From contig NZ_CP017476.1 in assembly GCF_001761385.1 (NCBI RefSeq), positions 124,001 to 188,000 of the forward strand: a DNA stretch of 64,000 bases, read 5' to 3'. The stretch is from Hydrogenophaga crassostreae. Lineage in GTDB: Bacteria; Pseudomonadota; Gammaproteobacteria; Burkholderiales; Burkholderiaceae_C. The notes beneath the pieces were generated by a model. The model had not been told where the DNA came from. It saw only the letters and a list, made by a program, of their open reading frames with translations, and did no database searches. The position numbers and the translations under genes were made by a program. Shown in pieces: positions 17,690-26,305 of the stretch. Positions within the stretch are counted from its first letter, which is position 1. Every line of letters begins with the position of its first letter.

Positions 17690-19192
17690 TTAGAAACGGG
17701 GCAATTCCGGGAATGAAAGCTGGCCGCCACGCACCAACATCTTGCCGTATTCGGCACAACGTTGCAGCGTGGGAATCACCTTGCCCGGGTTGAGCAGGCC
17801 CTTGTCATCAAAGGCGCGCTTGACCGCGAACATCATTTCATTTTCCTCCGCGGAAAACTGCACGCACATGCTGTTGAGCTTTTCCACGCCCACGCCGTGT
17901 TCCCCGGTTACCGTACCGCCCATGGCCACGCTGGTTTCCAGGATGTCGGCGCCAAACAGCTCGCAGCGGTGCAACTGGTCGGGGTCGTTGGCATCGAACA
18001 AAATCAGCGGGTGCAGGTTGCCGTCGCCGGCGTGAAACACGTTGGCGCAGCGCAGCTGGTATTTTTTCTCCATCTCGCCGATGGCGATCAGGATATCGGC
18101 CAGGCGCTTGCGCGGGATGGTCGAGTCCATGCACATGTAGTCGGGGCTGATGCGGCCGGATGCCGGGAAGGCATTCTTGCGGCCGCTCCAGAAACGCAGC
18201 CGCTCGGCTTCGTCTTTGCTCACGGCAATCGCCGTGGCGCCGTGGGTGCGCAAGACATCGCTCATCCGCCCGATTTCCTCTTCCACTTCTTCGGGCGTGC
18301 CATCGCTTTCGCACAAAAGAATGGCGGCGGCGTTGAGGTCGTAACCGGCGTGTACAAAATCTTCCACGGCCGCCGTCATCGGCTTGTCCATCATCTCCAG
18401 CCCGGCCGGGATGATGCCCGCCGCGATCACGGCAGCGACCGCGTCGCCCGCTTTCTGGATGTCGTCAAAGCTGGCCATGATGCAGCGCGCCAGCAGGGGC
18501 TTGGGCACCAGCTTGACGGTGACCTCGGTGGCCACGGCCAACATGCCTTCGCTGCCGATCACCAGCGAGAGCAAATCGAGCCCGGCGGTGTCCAGCGCCT
18601 CGCCGCCAAAGGTGATGGGCTCGCCCTCGATGGTGTAGCCGCGCACCTGCAAGACGTTGTGCACCGTGAGCCCGTATTTCAGGCAGTGCACCCCGCCCGA
18701 ATTTTCGGCCACATTGCCGCCAATGGTGCAGGCGATCTGGCTGCTGGGATCGGGTGCGTAGTACAGGCCATGGGGTGCGGCTGCCTCGGAAATCGCGAGG
18801 TTGCGCACGCCGCTTTGCACCACCGCCGTGCGCGAGCGCGGGTCGATGGACTGGATGCGGTTGAACTTCGCCAGCGAGAGCGTGACACCCATGGCGTGGG
18901 GCATGGCTCCACCCGATAGGCCCGTACCGGCGCCGCGGGCCACCACAGGGGCGTTGAGTCCGTGGCAAACCTTGAGCACCGCAGCCACCTGCGCCTCGGT
19001 TTCTGGCAGGGCCACCACCAGCGGGCGTTGCCGGTAGGCGGTCAACCCATCGCATTCGTAGGGTGTGGTGTCTTCGACCTGCCAGAGCAGGGCGTGGGCG
19101 GGCAACACCGCTTGTAGCGCGCCCACCACTTCGGCTTGGCGCTGTGTGCGTTCGAGTTGGGTGACCTGCCGGGGAGATGCGGGAGCGTTCAT
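17690..19192 (-). CDS. FAD-binding oxidase, glycolate oxidase subunit GlcD-like
   Basis: 500-residue flavoprotein of the FAD_binding_4 / FAD-oxidase_C family. The FAD-binding part has PVVARGAGTGLSGGAMP, APDPSSQIACTIGGNVAENSGG and LSLVIGSEGMLAV; the C-terminal part has VFHAGDGNLHPLILFD and the HGVG motif in GTVTGEHGVGVEKL. Closest to GlcD, which oxidises glycolate with GlcE and GlcF; those partners would lie upstream in a glc operon, but the preceding genes on this strand are unrelated. ATG 19192 has AGG upstream. D-lactate or another 2-hydroxyacid is an alternative substrate. Confidence 0.85.
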   Translation of the reverse strand: MNAPASPRQVTQLERTQRQAEVVGALQAVLPAHALLWQVEDTTPYECDGLTAYRQRPLVVALPETEAQVAAVLKVCHGLNAPVVARGAGTGLSGGAMPHAMGVTLSLAKFNRIQSIDPRSRTAVVQSGVRNLAISEAAAPHGLYYAPDPSSQIACTIGGNVAENSGGVHCLKYGLTVHNVLQVRGYTIEGEPITFGGEALDTAGLDLLSLVIGSEGMLAVATEVTVKLVPKPLLARCIMASFDDIQKAGDAVAAVIAAGIIPAGLEMMDKPMTAAVEDFVHAGYDLNAAAILLCESDGTPEEVEEEIGRMSDVLRTHGATAIAVSKDEAERLRFWSGRKNAFPASGRISPDYMCMDSTIPRKRLADILIAIGEMEKKYQLRCANVFHAGDGNLHPLILFDANDPDQLHRCELFGADILETSVAMGGTVTGEHGVGVEKLNSMCVQFSAEENEMMFAVKRAFDDKGLLNPGKVIPTLQRCAEYGKMLVRGGQLSFPELPRF

Positions 19193-19305
19193 GGTGAAAC
19201 CTGCGTCGGACAATGTTTCAGTTTAGGGGAATCGGGCGCGGCGAGGTTGAATAAAACTGCATCGCCTTGTGCAGCCGATTGTGGTCAAGGCTGAAAAAAA
19301 GAGCT

Positions 19306-19331
19306 CTTGAAACCACGCGAAGCGGCATTAA
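19306..19331 (+). promoter_or_regulatory. Sigma-32-like heat-shock promoter for hsp20
   Basis: CTTGAAA at 19306-19312 is an exact sigma-32 minus-35 box. About 10 bp downstream lies CGGCATTAA (19323-19331), a fair match to CCCCATNTA. The spacer is slightly short for the E. coli consensus. It is placed about 85 bp before the hsp20 ATG. Confidence 0.5.
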
Positions 19332-19414
19332 CTGAGGTGCATGGGACCGCACGGTGCGTCCCGCCCAGGCCCTGGATGGGGCCCTTGTTTCACGACCCTC
19401 AAGGAGTTTTCACC

Positions 19415-19837
19415 ATGAACCATCTGATCAACCGCTCTGGCTTGTTCGACGATTTTTTCAAAGACGTGGCCCCCGGCTTTTATGTCAAACCACTGCACGG
19501 CGACCCACTGCCGGCGCAGATCAAGGTGGACGTGAAAGAAACGCCGGCGGCCTACACCGTGCTGGCCGATTTGCCAGGCGTACCCAAGGAAGCCATTCAT
19601 GTCACGGTGGAAGGCAATGTGGTCACGCTGCGCGCTGAAGTCAAGCAGGAAGACCGCCAGGCCGACGGCGAAAAGGTGTTGCGCAATGAACGCTACTTTG
19701 GCGCCTTGTCGCGCAGCTTTCAGATGCCGGTGGATATCGACGACACCGCGTCCAAAGCCAAGTTCGACAACGGCGTGCTGCAACTCACGCTGCCGAAAAA
19801 GGTGGCGGCAACTGGCCAGCGCCTGAACATCGAGTGA
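19415..19837 (+). CDS. Small heat-shock protein, Hsp20/alpha-crystallin family
   Basis: 140-residue ATP-independent holdase that binds unfolding proteins. The alpha-crystallin domain spans about 35-138 and has VDVKETPAAYTVLADLPGV, the central VEGNVVTLRAEVKQE and the terminal FDNGVLQLTLPKK strand; the C-terminus is short and ends LNIE. ATG 19415 follows AAGGAG. The upstream CTTGAAA box suggests heat-shock sigma factor control. Its stop codon is followed after 8 bp by a GC-rich repeat. Confidence 0.93.
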   Translation: MNHLINRSGLFDDFFKDVAPGFYVKPLHGDPLPAQIKVDVKETPAAYTVLADLPGVPKEAIHVTVEGNVVTLRAEVKQEDRQADGEKVLRNERYFGALSRSFQMPVDIDDTASKAKFDNGVLQLTLPKKVAATGQRLNIE

Positions 19838-19844
19838 AACCAGA

Positions 19845-19955
19845 GCCCCCGCGCAGCGGTGGAGCGTGGGGGCATGAGATTCGCCGCAGGGCCGCCCCAA
19901 GGGGAATCAGCCCCCTCGGGGGGCAGCGACCCGCACAGCGGTGGAGCGTGGGGGC
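19845..19955. repeat. GC-rich 3' repeat, partial plus full copy, between hsp20 and lysR
   Basis: One partial copy (19845-19873) and one full copy (19874-19955) of the unit whose core is GGGCCGCCCCAAG...CAGCCCCC...GGGGGGCAGCGACCCG...CAGCGGTGGAGCGTGGGGGC. It fills the gap between two convergent genes. The left end starts C5-GCGC 8 bp after the hsp20 stop; the right end is a G5 run 8 bp from the LysR stop, so both genes see the same C-run-first orientation. Possible shared terminator. Confidence 0.7.
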
Positions 19956-19962
19956 ACGGCCT

Positions 19963-20832
19963 CTAGACCACCGACTTCTTCAGCCACTCGGCAAATGCCG
20001 AACACTCCCAGCGGTCCATGGTGCCGGTGCGCCAGCACAGGTAGTGGGCGTGAGGGCTGGGCACATGGCGTTCATAGAGCGGCACCAGCGTGCCATGCTC
20101 CAGCCAAGGGGCCGCCAGCTTGAGCCGCACCAGCGCCACCCCCATGCCGGCGACGGCACCGTCGCACATCAGCCCCACATCGTTGAACTGCGAACCGTCC
20201 ACCGGTTCGGGCCAGTCCAGATCGTGCGCGGCGAACCATGTGCGCCAGGGTTCCAGCGGGCTGCGCAACAGGGGAACACCTTCCAGATCTTCAGGCGCCT
20301 CGAATGGGCCGTTCTCTCGGGCAAAAGCGGGTGAGGCGAGCGGCGTCACGTCGTCTTTCATCAGGCAAATGTGTTCGACATCCGCGTAGCGCCCGGTGCC
20401 AAAGCGGATCATCAGATCGGCGTCTTCGGCCACCACGTCCAGCAGCGGAATGCTGACTTGCAGCGTGATGTCGATTTCAGGGTAGGCCTCACTGAACTGC
20501 TTCAGCTTGGGCAGCAGAATCGAGCGCGCAAAAGTCGGCGTGACCGCCAGGCGCAACTTGCGCCGCCCAGGCGTGGCTGTATTGCTTGGGAATTTCTGCA
20601 GGATGGCCAGGCCTTCACGCACATGGGCCAGGTACTCGCTGCCTTCGGTGGTCAAAGAAAAATCCGCACGCCCAAATAGCTTGGTGCCCAGAATCTGCTC
20701 CAGCTGTTTGATGCGGTGGCTTACCGCGCTGGGTGTAACGCACAGCTCTTCGCTGGTCTGGGTGACGCTGCGCAAACGCGCCAACGCCTCGAAGGTCAGC
20801 AGGCACTGGATGGGCGGGATGCGGATGCTCAT
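19963..20832 (-). CDS. LysR family transcriptional regulator, GcvA-like
   Basis: 289 residues with an N-terminal winged helix-turn-helix (about 6-65: LLTFEALARLRSVTQTSEELCVTPSAVSHRIKQLE) and a LysR substrate-binding domain (about 90-285). ATG 20832 gives the normal family start. The GcvA-type features are the FEAxAR...SFT-like first helix and W(R/T)TW...D segments. No metabolic gene is divergent from it; instead three tandem repeats lie upstream, so its target cannot be named. Confidence 0.88.
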   Translation of the reverse strand: MSIRIPPIQCLLTFEALARLRSVTQTSEELCVTPSAVSHRIKQLEQILGTKLFGRADFSLTTEGSEYLAHVREGLAILQKFPSNTATPGRRKLRLAVTPTFARSILLPKLKQFSEAYPEIDITLQVSIPLLDVVAEDADLMIRFGTGRYADVEHICLMKDDVTPLASPAFARENGPFEAPEDLEGVPLLRSPLEPWRTWFAAHDLDWPEPVDGSQFNDVGLMCDGAVAGMGVALVRLKLAAPWLEHGTLVPLYERHVPSPHAHYLCWRTGTMDRWECSAFAEWLKKSVV

Positions 20833-20871
20833 GCAAACAGGCCTTTCATCTTGGTCGAAAACGGCCTGCAC

Positions 20872-21133
20872 ACGGGCGGAGCGTGGCGCGAGCGATCTGG
20901 TGCCGGGCCGCCCCAAGCCGGATCAGCCCCCCGGGGGGCAGCGACCCGCACAGCGGTGGAGCGTGGGGGCGAGCGATCTGGCGCCGGGCCGCCCCAAGCC
21001 GGATCAGCCCCCCGGGGGGCTGCGACCCGTACAGCGGTGGAGCGTGGGGGCGAGCGATCTGGTGCCGGGCCGCCCCAAGCCGGATCAGCCCCCCCGGGGG
21101 GCAGCGACCCGCGCAGCGGTGGAGCGTGGGGGC
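20872..21133. repeat. Three tandem 81-82 bp GC-rich repeats between lysR and purU
   Basis: A degenerate end fragment (20872-20889) is followed by units at 20890-20970 (81 bp), 20971-21051 (81 bp) and 21052-21133 (82 bp, one extra C). Units are nearly identical: each starts GAGCGATCTGG, contains the self-complementary core CAGCCCCCCGGGGGG and ends GGAGCGTGGGGGC. These explain the whole 309-bp gene-free gap from 20833 to 21141. The last unit ends 8 bp before the purU stop. The units share their core with the 56.7-57.3 kb array. Confidence 0.9.
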
Positions 21134-21141
21134 AAAGCCTT

Positions 21142-21990
21142 TCACTTGAAGACGACCGTCTTGTGGCCGTTCACAAGAACCCGGTGCTCGCTGTGCCATT
21201 TCACAGCCCGTGCCAGCACCTGGCTTTCGGTGTCACGGCCCAGGGCTGTGAGGTCTTCCACGCCATCGGTGTGGTCCACACGGGCCACGTCTTGCTCGAT
21301 GATCGGGCCTTCGTCCAGATCGGCGGTCACATAGTGGGCTGTGGCACCGATCAGTTTCACGCCGCGGTCGTGTGCCTGGTAATAAGGCTTGGCACCTTTG
21401 AAGCTGGGCAGGAAGCTGTGGTGGATGTTGATGGCTTTGCCAGACAACTCGCGGCACAGGTCGTTGCTCAGAATCTGCATGTAGCGCGCCAGCACCACCA
21501 GCTCTGCGCCCTCGTTGCGGATGATCTCCAACTGCTTCGCCTCGCCCTGTGCCTTGGTGGCTGCCGTCATAGGAATGTGGTGAAACGGTACGTTGTAACC
21601 CGCCGCAAGCTGGTAGAACTCGCGGTGGTTGCTGACGATGGCACGGATGTCCAGTCGCAGCAAACCGCTCTTCCATCGGAACATGAGGTCGTTGAGGCAA
21701 TGGCCGTCCTTGCTGACGAAGATCACGGTCTTCATCGGCGCGGCCAGCGGGTGCAGGCTCCATAACATTGCAAAAGGTTCGGCGAACAGCTTGAGTCCGA
21801 GCCGCAGGTCTTCTTCGGTCACCTGGTTGCAGGTGAACTGGATCCGCAGGAAAAACAGCCCGGTGGCGTGGTCGTTGTATTGCGCCGCTTCTTCAATGTT
21901 GCCGCCGCGTTCCAGCAGGAACCCGGAAACAGCGTGAACGATGCCAGAGCGGTCCTGGCAGGATAGGGTGAGAACGTAGGTGTGTTGCAT
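21142..21990 (-). CDS. purU: Formyltetrahydrofolate deformylase PurU
   Basis: 282-residue hydrolase releasing formate and THF from 10-formyl-THF, balancing the one-carbon pool. An N-terminal ACT domain (about 3-80, YVLTLSCQDRSGIVHAVSGFLLERGGNI) is followed by a formyltransferase-like catalytic domain with VSKDGHCLNDL, HIPM, the NIHHSFLPSFKGA segment and ATAHYVTADLDEGPIIEQD with the catalytic Asp. ATG 21990 starts the ACT domain; an upstream in-frame ATG would add 11 unlikely residues. Confidence 0.96.
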   Translation of the reverse strand: MQHTYVLTLSCQDRSGIVHAVSGFLLERGGNIEEAAQYNDHATGLFFLRIQFTCNQVTEEDLRLGLKLFAEPFAMLWSLHPLAAPMKTVIFVSKDGHCLNDLMFRWKSGLLRLDIRAIVSNHREFYQLAAGYNVPFHHIPMTAATKAQGEAKQLEIIRNEGAELVVLARYMQILSNDLCRELSGKAINIHHSFLPSFKGAKPYYQAHDRGVKLIGATAHYVTADLDEGPIIEQDVARVDHTDGVEDLTALGRDTESQVLARAVKWHSEHRVLVNGHKTVVFK

Positions 21991-22089
21991 GGCCCGCGCA
22001 TTGTCGCAGGGAGCAAAGGCCATGTGTTTGGGTGGGCGACTTGGTAGGATGCGGCTTTGCCTCTAACCCCTGATCTATTGGAGCAGCAC

Positions 22090-23157
22090 ATGGCCATCAT
22101 GGATTTTCTGAATCGCCAGTTCATCGACGTCATCGAGTGGGTCGACGACTCGCGCGACACGCTTTCGTTCCGATTTCCGGACGATGACAAAGAGATCAAG
22201 AACGAGGCCCAGCTCATTGTTCGTGAGGGGCAAGTGGCGCAGTTTGTCTATGTTGGCCAATATGCGGACACGCTGGGCCCGGGAAAGCACACGCTCAAAA
22301 CCGACAACATTCCCATCCTGAGCGACATCCTGGGGTGGAAGTACAAGTTCCAGTCGCCCTTCAAAGCGGATGTCTATTACGTCACCACCCGTGTGTTCAC
22401 CGGCAACAAATGGGGCACATCCAACCCGGTGATGATGCGCGACGCCGATTTTGGCGTGGTGCGCATGCGTGCCTTCGGCACCTACGATTTCAAGATCGTG
22501 AACCCGGTGCTGTTTCTGAAGGAGATCGCAGGAACCGATCATCACTTCCGCATGGACGAATTCAATGACGTGATGCGCTCGCGCATCGTCAGTGTTTTCA
22601 GCGAGGCCCTGGCCACGGCCAAGGTGCCTGCGCTGGATGTGGCCACGCGTTACGGCGAGCTGGGCTCGGCGTTGCTGGAGCCGCTCAACCTGGTGATGCG
22701 CGAGAAGTACGGGCTGGAGCTCACGGCATTTGTGCTCGAAAACGTGTCGGTGCCGCCCGAGCTGGAGCAGGCCATCGACAAGCGCGGGGCCATGACGGCG
22801 ATCGGCAACCTGAACGACTATGTGAAATACAACATGGGCAATGCGCTGGCCGAAGGCAAGGCTGGAGCTGCCGGTATAGGCGCCGAAATGGCGGCCGGTC
22901 TGTCCATGGGCCAGGCCATGCTGCAAGGCGGCGCCGGAGCTCAACCACAGGCCCAGCCAGGCTTTGTGCCTGGTGCAGCGCCTGCCGCAGCGGCTGCGCC
23001 GTTGACGGTGCTGACCCCCGAGCAGGTGGCCAAGACCTTGGGCGTGACCCCGGCCGACGTGATGCAGGAACTGGAAGCCGGCACGCTCAAGGGCCGCAAG
23101 ATTGGCAGTCAGTGGCGCATCCCGCAGGCCGCGCTCGACGAATTTTTGAACGGTTGA
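22090..23157 (+). CDS. SPFH-domain protein with C-terminal excisionase-like helix-turn-helix
   Basis: 355 residues of the SPFH/YdjI-type (often named virion core protein) family. The SPFH/Band-7-like domain covers about 25-260, with EAQLIVREGQVAQFVYVGQ, GKHTLKTDNIPIL and ENVSVPPELEQAIDKRGAM. An alanine/glutamine-rich linker (about 265-310) leads to a final domain (about 311-355) with LTPEQVAKTLGVTPADV...GRKIGSQWRIPQAALDEFL, which reads like a MerR/excisionase HTH. No transmembrane segment is seen. ATG 22090 follows GGAG. It precedes a zinc-ribbon gene by 7 bp, a pairing also known from the Bacillus ydjG-ydjI locus. Confidence 0.82.
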   Translation: MAIMDFLNRQFIDVIEWVDDSRDTLSFRFPDDDKEIKNEAQLIVREGQVAQFVYVGQYADTLGPGKHTLKTDNIPILSDILGWKYKFQSPFKADVYYVTTRVFTGNKWGTSNPVMMRDADFGVVRMRAFGTYDFKIVNPVLFLKEIAGTDHHFRMDEFNDVMRSRIVSVFSEALATAKVPALDVATRYGELGSALLEPLNLVMREKYGLELTAFVLENVSVPPELEQAIDKRGAMTAIGNLNDYVKYNMGNALAEGKAGAAGIGAEMAAGLSMGQAMLQGGAGAQPQAQPGFVPGAAPAAAAAPLTVLTPEQVAKTLGVTPADVMQELEAGTLKGRKIGSQWRIPQAALDEFLNG

Positions 23158-23164
23158 GTTCACC

Positions 23165-24232
23165 ATGCAGCTGAGTGAGCTGTCAGCGCAGCAGAAGCTG
23201 GCGTGCCCGGCCTGCGGTGGCGAGGCGCAGTGGAATCCGGCCAAAAAAGCACTGGTTTGCGCCTATTGCGGTACCGAGTCGCCCTACACGCTGAAAGAGG
23301 GCGGCGAGGTGATCGAGCACGATCTGGTGGCCGCGCTCAAGGCCATCCCGCAGAGTGCTCGCGGCTGGCAAGACGATCGACGACCGGTGCGCTGCCAGCA
23401 CTGCCAGGCGATCAGCGTGTTTTCGGGCGCCCAGCAGGGCAAGGCCTGTGATTTTTGTGGCTCGACGGCGCTGGTGCCATTTGAAGAAACCGGTGACATC
23501 ATCCGGCCGGAAACCCTGTTGCCGTTTGCGGTTGATGAGCCAGGCGCACGCGACCGCGTTCGCAAGTGGTATGGCTCACGCTGGTGGGCGCCGAACAACC
23601 TCAACAAAAAGGCGCTGACCGATACCTTGCATGGCGTGTACCTGCCTTACTGGACGTTTGATGCCCAGGTGCATGCACAGTACACCGCCGAGGCAGGAAC
23701 CTATTACCAGGACAGCAAAAAGAAGCGCGCCGTTCGGTGGCGGAGGGTCTCGGGCCAGATCGAGCACTTTTTTGACGACACCCTGGTCTGCGGCTCCCGA
23801 GGCGTACAGCCTCACTTGGTGCGCGCAGTCGAGCCGTTTCCGACCACCACCGACCAGCTCAAACCCTACGACCCGGGCTACCTCAGCGGCTGGACGGTAG
23901 AGCGCTATCAGCTCGATCTGGTGGCCGCAGCCGAGAAGGGGCGCCAGCGCATGCAAGCGGCCATTCGCAACCAGTGTGCCCAAGACATCCACGCCGATAC
24001 ACAACGCAACCTGCAGGTCCATGCCCAATTTTCAGGGCAAACCTTCAAACACGTGTTGCTGCCGATCTGGCTGGTGGGTTACCAATACGGCGCGCGCGAT
24101 TTTCAGGTGGTGATCAACGGGGCCACGGGGCAGGTGGCCGGCGAGTACCCAAAGAGCTGGGTGAAGATAGCGCTGGCGGTGCTGGCTGCCGCGTTGGTGG
24201 GCATGGCGCTGCTCTGGATGAACGGCCGCTGA
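23165..24232 (+). CDS. Zinc-ribbon membrane protein, partner of the SPFH protein
   Basis: 355 residues. Two zinc ribbons open the protein: CPACGG...CAYCGT (about 14-36) and CQHCQ...CDFCGS (about 77-99). A long soluble region follows with PFAVDEPGARDRVRKWYGSRWWAPN, LHGVYLPYWTFDAQVHAQYTAEAG and VLLPIWLVGYQYG, then one C-terminal transmembrane helix (about 332-351). It resembles Bacillus YdjG-like proteins. The 7-bp gap to the SPFH gene suggests co-translation and a joint role at the membrane, possibly envelope stress. No enzyme motif is visible. Confidence 0.75.
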   Translation: MQLSELSAQQKLACPACGGEAQWNPAKKALVCAYCGTESPYTLKEGGEVIEHDLVAALKAIPQSARGWQDDRRPVRCQHCQAISVFSGAQQGKACDFCGSTALVPFEETGDIIRPETLLPFAVDEPGARDRVRKWYGSRWWAPNNLNKKALTDTLHGVYLPYWTFDAQVHAQYTAEAGTYYQDSKKKRAVRWRRVSGQIEHFFDDTLVCGSRGVQPHLVRAVEPFPTTTDQLKPYDPGYLSGWTVERYQLDLVAAAEKGRQRMQAAIRNQCAQDIHADTQRNLQVHAQFSGQTFKHVLLPIWLVGYQYGARDFQVVINGATGQVAGEYPKSWVKIALAVLAAALVGMALLWMNGR

Positions 24233-24241
24233 GCGGTTCGC

Positions 24242-25111
24242 TCAGGGTTTCATCCGGGCCTTGAAGGCCGCGCAATGGTCTTTCTCCGGCACCGGCGCGG
24301 TTCGCCATACCCGGTCGGCGGCATCGCGCGCTGCGGCGGCATCCCCGCCGCCAGACGCCATCAACACCACGGTGCTGCGCAAGCCGGCGCGCAAATGCTG
24401 CGGCACACCCAGATCTCGCCGCACGTGCTGGTTGCCGGCCACAAGCAACACCGTTTTGCCTGGTGCCAGAGCCGCCTCAATGGTTTGGGCCATGGCGAGG
24501 TCTCGGGCGAGTTGCACGCGGGTCATCGGAACCACCTGCTCCTCGGGCAACAGCTGGCAGTGGCCTTCACGAATCTGCGTTTGCTGCATCAGCCAGGCGG
24601 GCGGAGCGAGGCGTTGGTCCAGGGCGGTGTCCTGCATGGCGGCACGCAACCCGGCCCGGGGCAGGTTGCCTCCGAACACGGGCACCCGGGATCGCACCGC
24701 CTGCATCACCAGAGGGCCATATACGGCCCAGTCCCAGCCAGTGGCTTCGCTGTCCGACCAGCGCAAAGCTTGTTGCACCCGGGCCTCGCTGGCGCTGTGT
24801 GGCAAGCCCTTGGTGGAAACGCCGCGCTCTGCCATCTCGATCACCAGAGCAGCCAGTTCACCACGGGTCACCAAACTTTCCAGGACCTCCCGTTGACGCG
24901 CCTGATGGCTCGGCACATCGTGCTGTTCGCCAAGCAGCCAGACGTCGTTGGGCCGAAGCCCGTCCAGGGCGTTCTGTTCGGCCGTGGGCGCTGGTGCGCT
25001 GAACTGCAAGCCTGCGCCGAGGCCAACCACACAGCCACTCAGCAAGGTGGTGATTGCCAGCCCCATGGCAAGGCAGGTGGATCGCCTGGTGACAGCGTTT
25101 CGACAGTTCAT
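24242..25111 (-). CDS. ChaN family heme-binding-type lipoprotein
   Basis: 289-residue lipoprotein with lipobox LLSGC (Cys27) and a ChaN domain (PF04187) covering most of the protein. Landmarks are VWLLGEQHDVPSHQARQREVLESL with the conserved GE-HD, the segment ALVIEMAERG and the C-terminal VLLVAGNQHVRRDLGVPQHL. ChaN of Campylobacter binds stacked hemes at the outer membrane; a heme or iron role here is inferred from the family. Its ATG shares two bases with the ATG of the divergent transporter gene. Confidence 0.82.
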   Translation of the reverse strand: MNCRNAVTRRSTCLAMGLAITTLLSGCVVGLGAGLQFSAPAPTAEQNALDGLRPNDVWLLGEQHDVPSHQARQREVLESLVTRGELAALVIEMAERGVSTKGLPHSASEARVQQALRWSDSEATGWDWAVYGPLVMQAVRSRVPVFGGNLPRAGLRAAMQDTALDQRLAPPAWLMQQTQIREGHCQLLPEEQVVPMTRVQLARDLAMAQTIEAALAPGKTVLLVAGNQHVRRDLGVPQHLRAGLRSTVVLMASGGGDAAAARDAADRVWRTAPVPEKDHCAAFKARMKP

Positions 25112-26252
25112 GCGGGGATACTACGCGGGCTCGCTGTCAAGGCGCTCTCCCTTCGTTCTGTTTTCTGTGCCATTCCCCCTGCTTTCTGAACCGCCCCGCT
25201 GGCAACGTGTTGTGCTGACTCTGGTCTTGGCCTGGTTGGCCGCGCGCGCCTGCGTGGCGCTGAATACGCCGATCCCCTGGATGATCGGCCCGCTGGTGAG
25301 TGTGTCGCTCTTGTCCATGCTCGGGGTGCCGACGGAGAGCTGGACGCCGTTTCGCAACGCCGGGCAGTGGGTCATCGGGGCGGCGCTGGGCCTGTATTTC
25401 ACGCCTGAAGTTGGCAGCCTGATCGCGGGCCTCTGGTGGGCGGTTGTGCTGGGCGTGTTGTGGGCGCTGACCCTGGGCATCGCCTTTGGGGCCTGGTTGC
25501 GCCGCGTGCACGCCGGGCACCTCACGGCCTTGTCGCCCGAGCAGTTGCGCACCACCACCTATTTCTCTGGCGCCATCGGTGGAGCCTCTGAAATGACGCT
25601 GATTGCCGAGCGCCAGGGCGCTCGTACCGATCTGGTGGCCGCAGCGCACAGCCTGCGCGTGTTGCTGGTCACGCTGACCATTCCGTTTGCCATGCAGTTC
25701 TGGGGCGTGGCCCATCTGGATTTGTCCACGCCGGGTGTGCGCGATGTGCATGTCACGGGCTTGCTGCTGCTGGGGGCGATGACGTTGCTGGGCGCCTTGG
25801 CCATGCAACGCCTGGGGCGGGCCAACCCCTGGTTCATGGGCGCCTTGCTGGTCACCATGCTGATCACGCTCTCGGGCACCCAGCTCAGCGCCATACCCGG
25901 CTGGTTGAGTGCCTCAGCCCAGTTGCTCATCGGTATCAGCCTGGGCGTGCGATTCACCCCGGTTTTTGTGCACACCGCGCCGCGCTGGCTGGCTTCGGTG
26001 GCCTTTGCCAGCGTGGTGATGATGGGACTCTGCGCCGCGTTCGCCTGGGGCATGTCGATGCTGACCGGCCTGCATCCTGCCACGCTCATTCTTGGCACCT
26101 CGCCCGGCGGCATTGCTGAAATGTCGATCACCGCCAAGGTTTTGCAACTTGGCGTGCCCGTTGTCACCGCGTTTCAGGTCTGCCGTCTGGTTGCCGTGTT
26201 GATCCTGGCCGAACCGGTTTACCACTGGTGGCGCAAACGCCAACAGGCGTAA
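25110..26252 (+). CDS. AbrB family membrane protein, putative ammonia monooxygenase-type transporter
   Basis: About 380 residues with roughly ten hydrophobic helices and two internal AbrB-duplication repeats (TIGR03082). Typical repeated signatures are PIPWMIGPLVSVSLLSMLGV and GRANPWFMGALLVTML, with GAIGGASEMTLIAERQGARTDLVAAAHSLRVLLV and LGTSPGGIAEMSITAKVLQLGVPVVTAFQVCRL in matching positions of the two halves. The family is annotated by similarity to AmoA-adjacent AbrB; its true substrate is unknown. ATG 25110 overlaps the chaN start; a GTG about 25 codons later could also serve. Confidence 0.8.
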   Translation: MRGYYAGSLSRRSPFVLFSVPFPLLSEPPRWQRVVLTLVLAWLAARACVALNTPIPWMIGPLVSVSLLSMLGVPTESWTPFRNAGQWVIGAALGLYFTPEVGSLIAGLWWAVVLGVLWALTLGIAFGAWLRRVHAGHLTALSPEQLRTTTYFSGAIGGASEMTLIAERQGARTDLVAAAHSLRVLLVTLTIPFAMQFWGVAHLDLSTPGVRDVHVTGLLLLGAMTLLGALAMQRLGRANPWFMGALLVTMLITLSGTQLSAIPGWLSASAQLLIGISLGVRFTPVFVHTAPRWLASVAFASVVMMGLCAAFAWGMSMLTGLHPATLILGTSPGGIAEMSITAKVLQLGVPVVTAFQVCRLVAVLILAEPVYHWWRKRQQA

Positions 26253-26276
26253 AAAAGCCCGACAGAAGTCAGGCTT
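26251..26276 (-). terminator. Rho-independent terminator for the DUF3567 gene
   Basis: Read on the minus strand, AAGCCTGAC-TTCT-GTCGGGCTT (one mismatch) is followed by six T residues. It lies downstream of the DUF3567 stop, beyond a palindromic repeat, and touches the end of the convergent abrB-type gene. Confidence 0.65.
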
Positions 26277-26305
26277 GGAAGAGGAGGGGGCGTTCATTCG
26301 GGATG

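Noticed and set aside
17640..17759. A longer N-terminus for the PAS kinase
   Set aside because: The extra 40 residues overlap the end of the GlcD-like gene and lack a ribosome site; ATG 17639 has one.
20890..21133. Regular repeats as a CRISPR array
   Set aside because: Units are 81 bp, contiguous and nearly identical along their whole length; there are no variable spacers and no cas genes.
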